A stretch of DNA of 64,000 nucleotides from an uncultured Chitinophaga sp. (GTDB lineage Bacteria > Bacteroidota > Bacteroidia > Chitinophagales > Chitinophagaceae): contig NZ_CAMLHC010000014.1 of the NCBI RefSeq assembly GCF_946479755.1, positions 137,505 to 201,504 of the forward strand, in the 5' to 3' direction. This document shows positions 15,906 to 25,632 of the stretch, piece after piece. The position numbers and the translations under genes are program-made. Position 1 is the stretch's first letter. Each line of letters starts with the position of its first letter. Below the pieces are notes generated by a model. It saw only the letters and a list, made by a program, of their open reading frames with translations. It did no database searches and had not been told where the DNA came from.

Positions 15906-16676
15906 TCAAGGACGTCCGCGTCTTTCCATCAGCAAGCGCGCATACCCGAAGAAAGAGCCTGCCAGCACAAGACAAAAGAACAGACATATCGCCACCGCCC
16001 ATATCGGCATATCAGGCTTCTGTCCCATGAAATAAAGCACCAGGGCATATCCCATCCCGCAGAAAAGGAACAGCATAGCCAGCGGGAAAATGAAGTACAA
16101 CAACAACGTCATTCCAAATCCCATGTACCGCTTCATCTTGTATCCCATCGCATACAAAACACCGCCTGCCGCAAAATATCCTATTATCAGCAACATCACG
16201 GAAGCTCCTCCCATCAGCAGGAACTTGCTCCAGGAAAGTTCTTCCACCCGCTCCATGTCCGGCTTATATCCAACGGTAATGATCTCACCTATTTCAGGTT
16301 TACCGGAAGACGCCACATCGGATTCCATTGTTACAGGGGTGCCATCGGCTGTATTAAAGGTAACGGTGGCGCGGTACATGATCCTGTGCCTGTTCTTACT
16401 GTCTTTACTTTCAAAGCTGGTGTAATTGATGACCCTGGCCTCATACCGGGGCAACGTCACCACTTTATAAACAAAATCGCACAATACACCTCCCAGGCCG
16501 ACAGTGAAAAAGAGCAGGCAGAATACCACCAACGATACGTACCCAACGCCCAAGCAACCTGGCCGGCTGTTGCGATCACGTCGCTTCAGTATCTTTATCG
16601 CTATAAGAACGGATAAAATGATAATTGCAATGCCGGTCCAGCCATAACCGGTTAGTTGTAACAAAACAATGCCCAT
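15906..16676 (-). CDS. DUF3592-like membrane protein
   Basis: 256 aa from the Met at 16676; a start at 16700 would add eight residues. Helices lie at about residues 2-25, 45-70, 150-170 and 185-245. Between them sits a soluble beta domain with RHRIMYRATVTFNTADGTPV and IGEIITVGYKPDMERV, which matches the DUF3592 pattern (a short beta domain containing a G-x-x-I-x-V-x-Y-x-P stretch). Function unknown. It precedes no obvious partner; the PQQ dehydrogenase upstream on the same strand ends at 16718. Confidence 0.65.
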   Translation of the reverse strand: MGIVLLQLTGYGWTGIAIIILSVLIAIKILKRRDRNSRPGCLGVGYVSLVVFCLLFFTVGLGGVLCDFVYKVVTLPRYEARVINYTSFESKDSKNRHRIMYRATVTFNTADGTPVTMESDVASSGKPEIGEIITVGYKPDMERVEELSWSKFLLMGGASVMLLIIGYFAAGGVLYAMGYKMKRYMGFGMTLLLYFIFPLAMLFLFCGMGYALVLYFMGQKPDMPIWAVAICLFFCLVLAGSFFGYARLLMERRGRP

Positions 16677-16717
16677 AGGTATTTTTATTATCGCGGGCAA
16701 ACATACAATAATAAATG

Positions 16718-18889
16718 CTATTTAACAGGGAGTGCAAAAGCCACATATGCATCAGATGATTTCCCTCCCCATTTGGAACCTCCGCAGGCAATCACCACAT
16801 ATTGTTTACCGTTAACGGCGTACACCGCCGGGGTAGCAACGCCCGGGGCGGGAAGTTTTGTTTTCCACAGCAAAGCGCCGGTCCGTTTATTATATGCCCG
16901 CATATAGCCATCCGCCGAAGCGCCGATAAACAAAACGCCTCCGGCCGTTGTAACCGGACCACCGTAGTTTTCCCTGCCCGTTTCCGGAATACCTTTTTTT
17001 GTCAGTTCCTCAAATTCTCCAAAAGGAATTTTCCACAGGTACTCGCCGGAATTCAGGTCAATAGCGTTTAAAGTGCCCCAGGGCGGGCTGATAGCCGGAT
17101 AACCTTCTTTTGTCAGGAATTTATTGTACCCTGTAAATCCATAAAGCAAATGTGGCGTTGCGTCATGTTTCTCCTTCTTTCCCTTGTACTCCTGGGGTTG
17201 CAGCTGTTTCAAATCAAGAATAAAAGCGGCCAAAGCATCTTTCTCCAAAGTATCAAGATGGTTAAATCCAGGCATCATTCTCCTTCCTGTTGACAATAAT
17301 TCGACGAACCGGGAATAGTTATATTTCTTTTCAACCCCCATTATAGATGGATAGTCGCCCCCTCCCAGACGTTCGGGCCCGTGACATCCCATACAATACT
17401 GGTTATAGATGGCTGCGCCAGCCTCCAGTTTAGTTCTCTGCTGTTCCTTTGGAGGGTCGTTGTCAACGATATTTAATACCCATGCCATTTCGTTGGCATT
17501 AACGTATAGCACATTGGTTTCCGGATCTACGGATGGCCCACCCCACTCTCCACCGCCGTCATACCCGGGAAACACGACTGTTCCTTCCTTGGAGGGAGGC
17601 GTGTAAATGGATCCGGCACGGTAACTTCTGAAACGTTTGAGTACATCCTGGTAGGAGGAGTCGTCCACCAGTTGGTTGAGGTCCGCTTCTGTCAGCGTGT
17701 GCCGGGCAAAAGGTTTCGGCAATACAGGAAAAGGTTGCGTTGGCCACAATTTCTCCTCTGTCAGTGTTGTCGTGGTGTCTACGGGTCTTTCTTCTATGGG
17801 ATAAACGGGCTTGCCCGTTTCCCGGTCCAGTATAAAGAGCAACCCTGTTTTGGTTGATTGCACCACGGCATCTATTGCTTTCCCGTCTTTTTTGATGGTC
17901 ACTAAAACAGGTGGAGAAGAGAGGTCCATATCCCAAACATCGTGATGCACGGCCTGAAAATGCCACAGCAACTTTCCCGTAGCTGCATCCAGCGCCAGTA
18001 TACAATTTCCGTACAATCCCGCTCCTCTTCGCTGCCCTCCATAAAAATCGCTGGAAGGATTGCCTGTGGGAGCAAACAGTATCCCTCTTTTTTCATCCAG
18101 GCTGAAGCCTGACCAGCTATTGGTAGACCCCATATGTTTGTAGGCTGCCGGGTCTTCCCAGGTGTCGTACCCGGGTTCACCGGGATAGGGTATCGTATGA
18201 AAAATCCATTGCTGCTTCCCTGTTCTTACATCAAATGCTCTTATATGCCCGGGCGTTTCCTCTCCAACAAGCCCGCTCAGGAAAAAGAGGTCTTTGTAAA
18301 CCATCACCGGCGACGTAGGCGCCACAAACACTTTTGACGAATCCCTGTCCAGCCCGTTTCTAAGGTCAATTCCCCCGTCGCGCCCGAATGAAGTCACCAG
18401 TTTACCTGTTTGCGCATTGACACAAAAAGCAACCGATCCCACGGTATAAATAATTCTTTTATCATCGCCGTCAGCCCAGTAGGCCACGCCGCGGTTCATA
18501 TTAACACTGTTCCGGTGCCAGGTTTTATTGGCGATCGTATCGGCAGGATCAAACGACCATTTCTCCTTGCCTGTAGCAGCATCCACGGCAAACAATTTCA
18601 ATTTGGGAGATACCCCGTACAACACATTATCCACTATTACCGGGTTACATTGCATGGAACCATACCGGGTGCTATCCTGCTTTTCCGAGTAGTATATCCA
18701 TGCCACTTCCAATTGACCCACATTACTGGTATCAATTTCATTTAAAGAGGAATACCTGATATTACCCTTGCTTCCCCCGGTAACCCTCCAGTCGGCATAT
18801 TGTTTTCCGTTGCCGGAATTGCACGCATGGCAAAGGGAGATAAAAAAAAGCAGCAGCAACAGTTCTCCGCGATTGATAATATGGGTCAT
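16718..18889 (-). CDS. PQQ-dependent dehydrogenase with inserted cytochrome c domain
   Basis: 723 aa from the Met at 18889, which places a lipoprotein-type signal (LLLLLFFISLCHAC) at the N-terminus. Longer starts up to 18919 exist. The body is an eight-bladed quinoprotein propeller with repeated A-x-D-x-x-T-G-K-x-x-W motifs (LFAVDAATGKEKW, IRAFDVRTGKQQW, ILALDAATGKLLW, MRAYNKRTGALLW). A haem c motif CMGCH lies about two thirds along, inside a class I cytochrome domain whose axial Met is in the RRMMPGFNHL segment. Such fusions oxidise sugars or alcohols in the periplasm and pass electrons to the respiratory chain. Closest in layout to quinoprotein glucose dehydrogenases. PQQ synthesis genes are not in the window. 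Confidence 0.88.
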   Translation of the reverse strand: MTHIINRGELLLLLFFISLCHACNSGNGKQYADWRVTGGSKGNIRYSSLNEIDTSNVGQLEVAWIYYSEKQDSTRYGSMQCNPVIVDNVLYGVSPKLKLFAVDAATGKEKWSFDPADTIANKTWHRNSVNMNRGVAYWADGDDKRIIYTVGSVAFCVNAQTGKLVTSFGRDGGIDLRNGLDRDSSKVFVAPTSPVMVYKDLFFLSGLVGEETPGHIRAFDVRTGKQQWIFHTIPYPGEPGYDTWEDPAAYKHMGSTNSWSGFSLDEKRGILFAPTGNPSSDFYGGQRRGAGLYGNCILALDAATGKLLWHFQAVHHDVWDMDLSSPPVLVTIKKDGKAIDAVVQSTKTGLLFILDRETGKPVYPIEERPVDTTTTLTEEKLWPTQPFPVLPKPFARHTLTEADLNQLVDDSSYQDVLKRFRSYRAGSIYTPPSKEGTVVFPGYDGGGEWGGPSVDPETNVLYVNANEMAWVLNIVDNDPPKEQQRTKLEAGAAIYNQYCMGCHGPERLGGGDYPSIMGVEKKYNYSRFVELLSTGRRMMPGFNHLDTLEKDALAAFILDLKQLQPQEYKGKKEKHDATPHLLYGFTGYNKFLTKEGYPAISPPWGTLNAIDLNSGEYLWKIPFGEFEELTKKGIPETGRENYGGPVTTAGGVLFIGASADGYMRAYNKRTGALLWKTKLPAPGVATPAVYAVNGKQYVVIACGGSKWGGKSSDAYVAFALPVK

Positions 18890-19083
18890 TTTTACCGAAT
18901 TATGCATAGCTATGAGCATTCACATTTTACGTGAAAATAAAGTCCGGGTAAACATAAAAATATCAAAATATTAACTTGTAATGCAGCATTCTTGACATGC
19001 AGCTGTTAGTGTTGAAGTCAACTGGTATAAAACCGGACCGGGTTATGAAGAGGCTAATCCGGGGTTACCCCTTTGGGAAATAT

Positions 19084-19986
19084 TCAGGAACATGACCACC
19101 GGTGTTCGTTTGCCGAAGTTTTATACCGGAAAGGACTCATCCCGGTATACCCCTTGAACACCTTGCAGAAATGGGAGGCCGATCCGTAGCCGCATTGGCT
19201 GGCTATCTCCTCTATGGCCTTATCACTTTGGACCAACAGATGGCAGGCATGAACGATCCGCAGGTCACTCAGAAAACGGGTAAAATTCTTTTGGGTCCTT
19301 TTCTTAAAAAAGCGGCAAAAGCTCTGTTCTGTCATACAGGCAATATCAGCTACCTGGCGTAGGGTAATCGGTTCATGCAGGTTATCCTTCAGGAATTTAA
19401 TGACATCCACCAGCCGGTCGGGATATACATCATCATAATGATCTGTTTCATAATTGTTAACGATAAACTCTTTTTCATCCGACACAGAAATCAAATTCAT
19501 CACCTGTAAAAGTCCGTTCACTTTTTCAAATCCTTCGACCGCTGAAAGAGAGATGAGCTTTTCGGCGATGATTTCCCTGGTTTCTCCAAAAATCCTGATC
19601 CCCTTGGATGACTGCCGGATCATTTCCCTTATACCTTCAAACTCTTTTATCAGATCGAATACCTGGTTAAAGATTTTGGGATGTATGTAGGTAACGATCA
19701 CCTTTGATCTCAGGCTGGAGCCTTCTTCGTAAAACACCGGATCGCTCAGCCACAGATGTGGTACATTCGAACCAACGAAGACCATATCACCCGCCTCAAA
19801 AGGCTCCATCTTATTACCAATGATCCGCTTTCCAAATCCCTCCAGGACAAATACAAGTTCTAGTTCGGGATGCGCATGAAAGGAAGGCTGCGTATGGTAC
19901 GGCGACCACAAAAACACCTGGTCTCTCACGTCAATATGCAATACATCATTGATCAGGGGAGTAATTTCTGTTTTAAATAACCTCAT
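19084..19986 (-). CDS. AraC-family regulator with N-terminal cupin domain
   Basis: 300 aa from the ATG at 19986 (MRLFKTEITPL). The frame stays open to 20115, but that extension is not AraC-like. The cupin includes QPSFHAHPELELVFVLEG and an IGNKMEPFEAGDMVFVGSNV turn. The C-terminal AraC domain contains RQVADIACMTEQSFCRFFKK and SQCGYGSASHFCKVFKGYTG. AraC-cupin proteins usually sense sugars. The neighbours, a PQQ sugar dehydrogenase and a sugar isomerase-like protein, make carbohydrate control plausible. It shares a 237-bp divergent region with the isomerase gene. Confidence 0.9.
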   Translation of the reverse strand: MRLFKTEITPLINDVLHIDVRDQVFLWSPYHTQPSFHAHPELELVFVLEGFGKRIIGNKMEPFEAGDMVFVGSNVPHLWLSDPVFYEEGSSLRSKVIVTYIHPKIFNQVFDLIKEFEGIREMIRQSSKGIRIFGETREIIAEKLISLSAVEGFEKVNGLLQVMNLISVSDEKEFIVNNYETDHYDDVYPDRLVDVIKFLKDNLHEPITLRQVADIACMTEQSFCRFFKKRTQKNFTRFLSDLRIVHACHLLVQSDKAIEEIASQCGYGSASHFCKVFKGYTGMSPFRYKTSANEHRWSCS

Positions 19987-20222
19987 GCTACACAATGTTG
20001 GTAAAAAATGGGCACTTTTGATTAAAACCGAGGTCGCCTTAATGGTTTGGGGATGCTTCTTACCGAAGATACTAAATATTTTCTCTCTGCATTCCCCGAT
20101 TTTATGGTCCTGCACCAGGGTAATTCCGGGAAGAAAAAGGATAAGAACACGATATTTTAGCCGCTGGCCTCCTTTTATTTTTAGGCCTTGTAGTTAACAA
20201 TGAATAAAACCAACATCTATCA

Positions 20223-21137
20223 ATGCAAATCTCGTTGAAATCCAAGCTCTTAGCCACAGGCCGCGCCCTCCCGGCCGTTCTTATGTTACTGGGCGGCGCC
20301 CTGCTCCAGCTGGCCTGTAACGGCTCGCCGGCTACCAACACCCATACCGACAGTGCCACCAGCAGTCAAAACACCGCCCCTCCTCCCAAATGGAAAATGG
20401 GGATCGCCTTGTACTCCTTCAACCGGCATTCGTTTACCGCCGCTCTTGATAAAGTGGACAGCGCCGGCGTCAGGTATGTTGAAGGGTTTTCATTTTATAT
20501 GCTGGGAAAAGCATTTAGTGATTCCACGATGGCTGCCATGTCCCCGGCAGGCATTTCCAGGATGCGGAAAATGCTGGAGGACAAAGGTATTTCCATGGCA
20601 TCTATTTATGCAGACGCCCGCAACGTGGAGGAGTGGAAGAAATACTTCGATATGGCGAAGGCATTGGGCGCGCAGTATCTTACCTGCGAGCCGGCAAAGG
20701 ACCAGTGGGACATGGCCGATAGCCTGGCAGGCATTTACGGCATCCGCATAGCCATCCATGAACACGCCCGGGGAAGCAGCGCGTATTGGCATCCCGACTC
20801 CGTGCTGGCAGCCCTGCAGGGCCATCCGAACTTCGGCGTTTGTGCCGATCTGGGACATTGGGCAAGGAGTGGACTGAAACCTGAGGACTGTCTGAAAAAA
20901 TTAAAGGGACATATCCTGGGGATCCACCTCAAAGACATCGATTCATTCAACAACGTAAATGCCGAAGATGTAACGGTAGGTACCGGCGTGATCAATTTCC
21001 CCGCCGTGGCACACGAGCTGAAAAGCCAGGGATTCAATGGAATGATCTATGTGGAATGTGAACATAAAATGGAAAATAACCTGGAAGATGTGATACAATC
21101 GATCCACTATTTCAACAAGCTGGAAGGGTTAAAATAA
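20223..21137 (+). CDS. Sugar phosphate isomerase/epimerase-like TIM-barrel lipoprotein
   Basis: 304 aa. A signal with lipobox LQLAC (Cys32) is followed by a Thr/Ser-rich linker. From about residue 58 (WKMGIALYSFNRHSF) the xylose-isomerase-like TIM barrel runs to the end. Likely metal ligands lie in YLTCEPAKDQW, RIAIHEHARG, GVCADLGHWARSG, LGIHLKDID and YVECEHK. In this family such residues bind a divalent metal for aldose-ketose or 3-keto-glycoside chemistry. Secreted versions are common in Bacteroidota glycan catabolism. Substrate unknown. Confidence 0.85.
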   Translation: MQISLKSKLLATGRALPAVLMLLGGALLQLACNGSPATNTHTDSATSSQNTAPPPKWKMGIALYSFNRHSFTAALDKVDSAGVRYVEGFSFYMLGKAFSDSTMAAMSPAGISRMRKMLEDKGISMASIYADARNVEEWKKYFDMAKALGAQYLTCEPAKDQWDMADSLAGIYGIRIAIHEHARGSSAYWHPDSVLAALQGHPNFGVCADLGHWARSGLKPEDCLKKLKGHILGIHLKDIDSFNNVNAEDVTVGTGVINFPAVAHELKSQGFNGMIYVECEHKMENNLEDVIQSIHYFNKLEGLK

Positions 21138-21185
21138 AAGCACATCCCGTCAATTATTGCAAAGCTATATCGGGCAAAGTAGTGC

Positions 21186-21219
21186 ATATTTGAAGGAAGA
21201 CGCAACTTCCTTCAAATAT
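21186..21219 (+). promoter_or_regulatory. Long perfect inverted repeat in the leader of the POT transporter gene
   Basis: 14-bp perfect arms ATATTTGAAGGAAG/CTTCCTTCAAATAT with a 6-nt ACGCAA loop, ending 11 bp before the ATG at 21231. A -7-like CATATTTG (21185-21192) overlaps the left arm. It could be a palindromic operator over the promoter or an RNA hairpin masking the translation start. It lacks a T tract, so a terminator role is less likely. Confidence 0.65.
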
Positions 21220-21230
21220 AAAACAGCACT

Positions 21231-22955
21231 ATGCCCGAAACCTCCCGACCGGCGGCACACCCTAAAGGCCTTTATATCCTCTTTGCCACCGAGATGTGGG
21301 AGCGCTTCAATTACTACGGCATGCGTGCTGTGCTGATCCTGTTCATGACCAAGGCACTGCTGTTCAGCAAAGTGTTTGCAGCCAACCTGTACGGCAGCTA
21401 TACCGGTCTCATTTACCTTACCCCTTTATTGGGCGGTTACATCGCCGACCGCTACTGGGGCAACAAACGCTCCATCATCACCGGCGGTATTGTGATGGCA
21501 GCAGGAGAAATGATCCTGTTCGTCAGCGCCTCCCTTTTTCACAGCTATACTTCCGCAGCGTTGTTCCTGTTTTTTTGCGGCCTCGGCTGCATGATCGCCG
21601 GCAACGGGTTCTTTAAACCGAATATCTCCTCCCTTGTAGGCCAGCTGTATCCTGACGGCGATAAGCGGAAAGACACGGCCTATACCATTTTCTACATGGG
21701 CATCAATACCGGCGGAGCGCTGGGGCCGATCATATGCGGACTGGCAGGTGATACCGGCAACCCGGCAGACTTCAAATGGGCATTCCTCGCGGGAGGCATC
21801 AGTATGATTCTCAGTGTTGTTGTACAGGTGGTTTTCCACCACCGGTACGTGACATCACCGGAAGGCAAAGTACTGGGACTGACACCGGAGCATGTGCCGG
21901 CCAAAGCGTTGCAGCCGGCCGTCATCATAGGCGGACTGGCGCTTTTCTCCCTGCTGATGATCGGCCTGTTATACCTCGATGCAAAAGTGATCGGTTATCT
22001 CTCCTGGCTGATGCTGGCAGCGGTCATATTCATTGCCGTCACGATCTTCCGCGACCGGACGCTCACGTATATAGAAAAACAGCGGATCAAAGTCATTTTT
22101 ATCGTGTCGTTCTTTGTGATCTTCTTCTGGGCAGCGTTTGAACAAACGGGCGCCTCGCTGACTTTTTTCACCGATGAACAAACCGACAGGCAGCTGCACC
22201 TGCAAATACCGGTATGGGGGCTTCAGCTGCTGTCCGCCGGGCTGCTGTACGTGCTGTACCGTCTTTTCCGGAAGACGCGGAGACAGTTGTCGCAACCGGC
22301 AGACCGCTTCCTGCGCGGCACCGTATACGGACTACTGTCGCTCTTCGCAGCGGGGATCGCCGGCGTGAACACCTGGTTACTGCTACAACATAAAAGCACC
22401 CTGCTGCTGGAGGAGATACCACCCAGCCTCTTTCTGTCGCTCGGCTCCATCTATATCGTTTTGTTCGCCCCTTTCTTTGCCTGGCTGTGGCCGCGGCTGG
22501 GGAAATATGAACCGTCCGCACCGGTTAAGATGGCAATCGGATTACTGCTACTGTCGCTGGGCTATTTATGGATCGCCTTTGGCGTCAGGGACATTGCGCC
22601 CGGCACTAAAGTGAGCATCATCTGGATTACCGTAACGTACGCCCTGCATGCGTTCGGGGAGTTCTGTCTCTCGCCGATTGGACTATCGCTGGTCAATAAA
22701 CTATCTCCCCTTAAGTTCTCGTCTTTACTGATGGCTGTCTGGTTTTTGTCTACCGCAGCGGCCAACAAGTTTGCAGGCGTGCTAAGCACTTTATACCCCG
22801 AGAAGGGAAAGACCGTTAGTTTCCTGGGGTACAGCATACAGACTTCCTATGACTTCTTCCTGCTCTTTGTTGTGATGGCAGGTGTAGCGGCGATCGTGTT
22901 GTTAATGATGTCCAAATGGTTGTCTGCCATGATGGCCAACCCGGATAAAAGATAA
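21231..22955 (+). CDS. Proton-dependent oligopeptide (POT/PTR2-type) transporter
   Basis: 574 aa with 12-14 hydrophobic helices. The POT proton-coupling motif ExxER is present at residues 21-25 (EMWER), followed by FNYYGMRAVLILFMTK. The second family signature appears as FYMGINTGGALGPIICGLAGD near residues 154-174. FSSLLMAVWFLSTAAANK lies near the C-terminus. The family imports di- and tripeptides with protons across the inner membrane. The length is at the upper end for bacterial POTs, consistent with an extra helix pair. Expression is probably affected by the inverted repeat in its leader. Confidence 0.93.
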   Translation: MPETSRPAAHPKGLYILFATEMWERFNYYGMRAVLILFMTKALLFSKVFAANLYGSYTGLIYLTPLLGGYIADRYWGNKRSIITGGIVMAAGEMILFVSASLFHSYTSAALFLFFCGLGCMIAGNGFFKPNISSLVGQLYPDGDKRKDTAYTIFYMGINTGGALGPIICGLAGDTGNPADFKWAFLAGGISMILSVVVQVVFHHRYVTSPEGKVLGLTPEHVPAKALQPAVIIGGLALFSLLMIGLLYLDAKVIGYLSWLMLAAVIFIAVTIFRDRTLTYIEKQRIKVIFIVSFFVIFFWAAFEQTGASLTFFTDEQTDRQLHLQIPVWGLQLLSAGLLYVLYRLFRKTRRQLSQPADRFLRGTVYGLLSLFAAGIAGVNTWLLLQHKSTLLLEEIPPSLFLSLGSIYIVLFAPFFAWLWPRLGKYEPSAPVKMAIGLLLLSLGYLWIAFGVRDIAPGTKVSIIWITVTYALHAFGEFCLSPIGLSLVNKLSPLKFSSLLMAVWFLSTAAANKFAGVLSTLYPEKGKTVSFLGYSIQTSYDFFLLFVVMAGVAAIVLLMMSKWLSAMMANPDKR

Positions 22956-23052
22956 AATCAAACTGCCAGTGTAAGACTACAACGGCATTGTCATAAAAGT
23001 GCACTGAGTCGTTAGGGCACTAAAGGGTATTTACACATCATTATCGGGCATA

Positions 23053-24390
23053 TTATTTCACCTGCTGTGCCCACTTTTTCAGTGCGGCAATGGCGTCATA
23101 CAATACGCCTGCTTCTCCCCGGAAGTCGCCGGAACCGGAGGCTTTGCCATTCTGTACATCGTACCATTCGTAAAAACCATTGTTTTTAATCACCCGGTCG
23201 AGCATAGGAATCATTTCAGCATAAGCTTCCGCAGGCATGTCCGCATTTATTAAAGCAGGGATCATACGGCCACCGAACCAGGTCCAGTCACCGGCATTCT
23301 GGTAAACATAAGCCGCCATATTAGGAAACACTTCCACCGGATAGGGCGGATATACGGTCATCCCTATGGTTGCATATTTCTCTTTTTCCGCTGCGTCCAG
23401 AAACTGGTTGTTGATACGCCGGATTTCCTTTTTATCATGCAGGCCGGCCAGAATAGCACAGGTAGTACCGCCGGTGTACAGTATCCTGTTTTCGTCGAAT
23501 GTTTGGGGGAACGGACTTCCATCCAGGTAAATATGCGGAATATATTTTCCGGCAGATGCATCCCAGAGATGTTTACGCACGTTCTTCCTGATGCCTTTCG
23601 CTATCTCTTTCCAGTTCTTCTTTACGGTGACAGTAGCAGGTTTCAATGCCAGAAAATCCCCGATGGCCGACAGGAACATGGCATTGTCATAAATATCTAT
23701 TGCCCATTTGGTTTCTTTGTTAAGTGCTACGCCCCATCCCTTCTCCGGCTGCACATCGCCCCAGTCGATGGTGGTAGCGCCCTTCACCAGGCCATATTCC
23801 GCAGACCACCGTTCTGTCAATACAAAATTCAGGGCCGCCTCCATACGCTGTAATACGGTCTGCTCACCAATCTTTTCACCGAGGATGGCCCGGTCGCCGG
23901 TTGCTTCGATATATTTCCTGACCGCCTGTATCAGCGACGATTCCTGGTCGGTTTCAACGGTATTCTTGTGGCTGGCCCATCCCGGCGCCAGGTTGGAATA
24001 GGCGTACTGGTAGCCGATATTGGCCTGTTTTTCCTTGATAACACCATCCGGAATGTTGCCGTCAGCTCCCTGCACCTTGAAGAAAAGCAGCAACGCCTCT
24101 TTCACATCTGCAGGCTGGCGCACTTTCAGGGAACCGTTGATAAACGTATTAAAATCTCTTATCCATATCTCTCCGTACCCTGTGCCGGCGTTAAAACCAG
24201 TCAGTATTCTCAAAGCCCTTTCCTGAACGGTGTCCAGGCGGTGGTCTGCCAGTATCTGCCTGGCCAGCGCGGCCTTGCCCGGTACGGTCGCCTGTATCCT
24301 GCCGGGATAGGACAGCAGCTCAATTTTTTCTGTCTGTGCCTGCACCATGGTGCCCATGAGCAAACATGTTGCTACGAATAGTCGTTTCAT
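23053..24390 (-). CDS. Secreted (alpha/alpha)6-barrel glycosidase-like enzyme of the PUL
   Basis: 445 aa with an N-terminal signal peptide ending TMVQAQ. The sequence is helix-rich and shows the acidic, aromatic-rich loops of six-hairpin glycosidases: YGEIWIRDFNTFI, GADGNIPDGVI, NTVETDQESSLIQAV, TTIDWGDVQ, AIDIYDNAMF, NAGDWTWFGG. Asp and Glu residues in WIRDF and ETDQES are candidate catalytic or substrate-binding acids. I cannot assign a CAZy family. It is the last gene of the susC-led operon, 14 bp after the DUF4998 gene, so it probably acts on the oligosaccharide that the operon imports. Confidence 0.72.
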   Translation of the reverse strand: MKRLFVATCLLMGTMVQAQTEKIELLSYPGRIQATVPGKAALARQILADHRLDTVQERALRILTGFNAGTGYGEIWIRDFNTFINGSLKVRQPADVKEALLLFFKVQGADGNIPDGVIKEKQANIGYQYAYSNLAPGWASHKNTVETDQESSLIQAVRKYIEATGDRAILGEKIGEQTVLQRMEAALNFVLTERWSAEYGLVKGATTIDWGDVQPEKGWGVALNKETKWAIDIYDNAMFLSAIGDFLALKPATVTVKKNWKEIAKGIRKNVRKHLWDASAGKYIPHIYLDGSPFPQTFDENRILYTGGTTCAILAGLHDKKEIRRINNQFLDAAEKEKYATIGMTVYPPYPVEVFPNMAAYVYQNAGDWTWFGGRMIPALINADMPAEAYAEMIPMLDRVIKNNGFYEWYDVQNGKASGSGDFRGEAGVLYDAIAALKKWAQQVK

Positions 24391-24404
24391 CCTCTATTTT
24401 TTAT

Positions 24405-25607
24405 TTAATTTTTACTGTGCGTATAAAACGTGCATTCCCCCATCGTCATAAACGGGGCATTGCCCCAGTTGGTCAGTAACCGGAACCGGTAATAGCGGAA
24501 AGCGGCTGTTCCCTGCGGCACTGGAAAGGACTCTCCGTCTTTTGCGAAAGCGATGTCGTCATCGGTCTGCTGCCCTACGGGCAAGCCGGAAGGTTTCACC
24601 GATTCATACGATCCTATCAGGGACCAGCTGTTCCAGCTGCCGTCCGGTGCAGGGTTGTTGCTGCCGTATAGTTCAAATGTTTTTACATTCTCCTGGTTGT
24701 ATAGTCTGTCGGCTGCCTGCCACACCTTAAAACGGCTGAGCGGAGCAGCAGCGCCCACATCTATTGTAAACCAGCAGGGGATGACAGACTGTGTGGCAAA
24801 ACCGGGCACATCGTAGTTGTTGTCCCAAAGGTAATCTATCAGCCAGCCATAGCCGCCATCCTTTACGTCTGTGGGCAGCGGCAACACCTTAAAGCCAGCT
24901 TTGGACAGTTCCCGCTCAAAGGCAGGCAGCGTAACGGCCGACGCCGCCGGGTAAAAAAATTCAAAGGCGGCCGTATCCGGCTTATACATGGAGCGGTAAG
25001 TCAACGGTGAACCCTCTGTATAATCCGGAAGCACCGTACGGACGTCCCCGGGAAGGGCAATTACTTTTTGTGCTGTTCCTCCTGCGCTGACATAACTCAC
25101 TTCAATCCCCTGTTCTCCGCCCGCAGGTTCTCCCCAATTCAGGATGATCTGTTTGCCGTCCGGTGACTGTGCCACTGACTTCAGCGTCCTGTTCACCAGC
25201 GTGCCGGCATAACTTTTCCCGTAGGCCGTTCCGAAGACATTGACGATCACCGACCGGTTGTTGTCTTTGTCATAGGAGTAAATGGTGAAATTGTAATTTC
25301 CTTCATGCAATCCGGGTATGAGCACCGGCAAGGTATCTTTTCCGCTGTGTTGTTTTACCGGTACCTCCAGGGAATCCGCATTGCTGTTCCAGAAGATCCT
25401 GAACTTCGTCACCAGCGGATCGTTACCCGGTACCAGCAGCAGCTGTATGCGGTCGTAACCCGGTTGTACCAGCACGGTGTCCACGCGGCCGGGATAGGTG
25501 ATCTCCCCTCCTTCCATATATTTCTTAAAGGCGTCTCCTTTGGTACAGGATACTAACCATACTGAAATGCCCAGCAGCCATAAGAAGATGAAACAGGTAT
25601 ATTTCAT
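24405..25607 (-). CDS. DUF4998 surface lipoprotein with C-terminal F5/8 type C-like domain
   Basis: 400 aa with SpII signal (LVSC, Cys21). The following region (FKKYMEGGEITYPGRVDTVL, then IQLLLVPGNDPLVTKFRIFW) is the DUF4998 pattern seen in Bacteroidota PULs. Fibronectin-like strands lie in the middle. The C-terminal part (about 270-400: PCWFTIDVGAAAPLSRFKVW, FRYYRFRLLTNWG) has the discoidin/F5-8C jelly-roll look used for carbohydrate binding. It probably sits on the cell surface as a glycan-binding accessory to SusD. It shares the overall plan of the next upstream protein. Confidence 0.82.
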   Translation of the reverse strand: MKYTCFIFLWLLGISVWLVSCTKGDAFKKYMEGGEITYPGRVDTVLVQPGYDRIQLLLVPGNDPLVTKFRIFWNSNADSLEVPVKQHSGKDTLPVLIPGLHEGNYNFTIYSYDKDNNRSVIVNVFGTAYGKSYAGTLVNRTLKSVAQSPDGKQIILNWGEPAGGEQGIEVSYVSAGGTAQKVIALPGDVRTVLPDYTEGSPLTYRSMYKPDTAAFEFFYPAASAVTLPAFERELSKAGFKVLPLPTDVKDGGYGWLIDYLWDNNYDVPGFATQSVIPCWFTIDVGAAAPLSRFKVWQAADRLYNQENVKTFELYGSNNPAPDGSWNSWSLIGSYESVKPSGLPVGQQTDDDIAFAKDGESFPVPQGTAAFRYYRFRLLTNWGNAPFMTMGECTFYTHSKN

Positions 25608-25632
25608 GTATTGTTTTTTTTAGGTTGATGTA

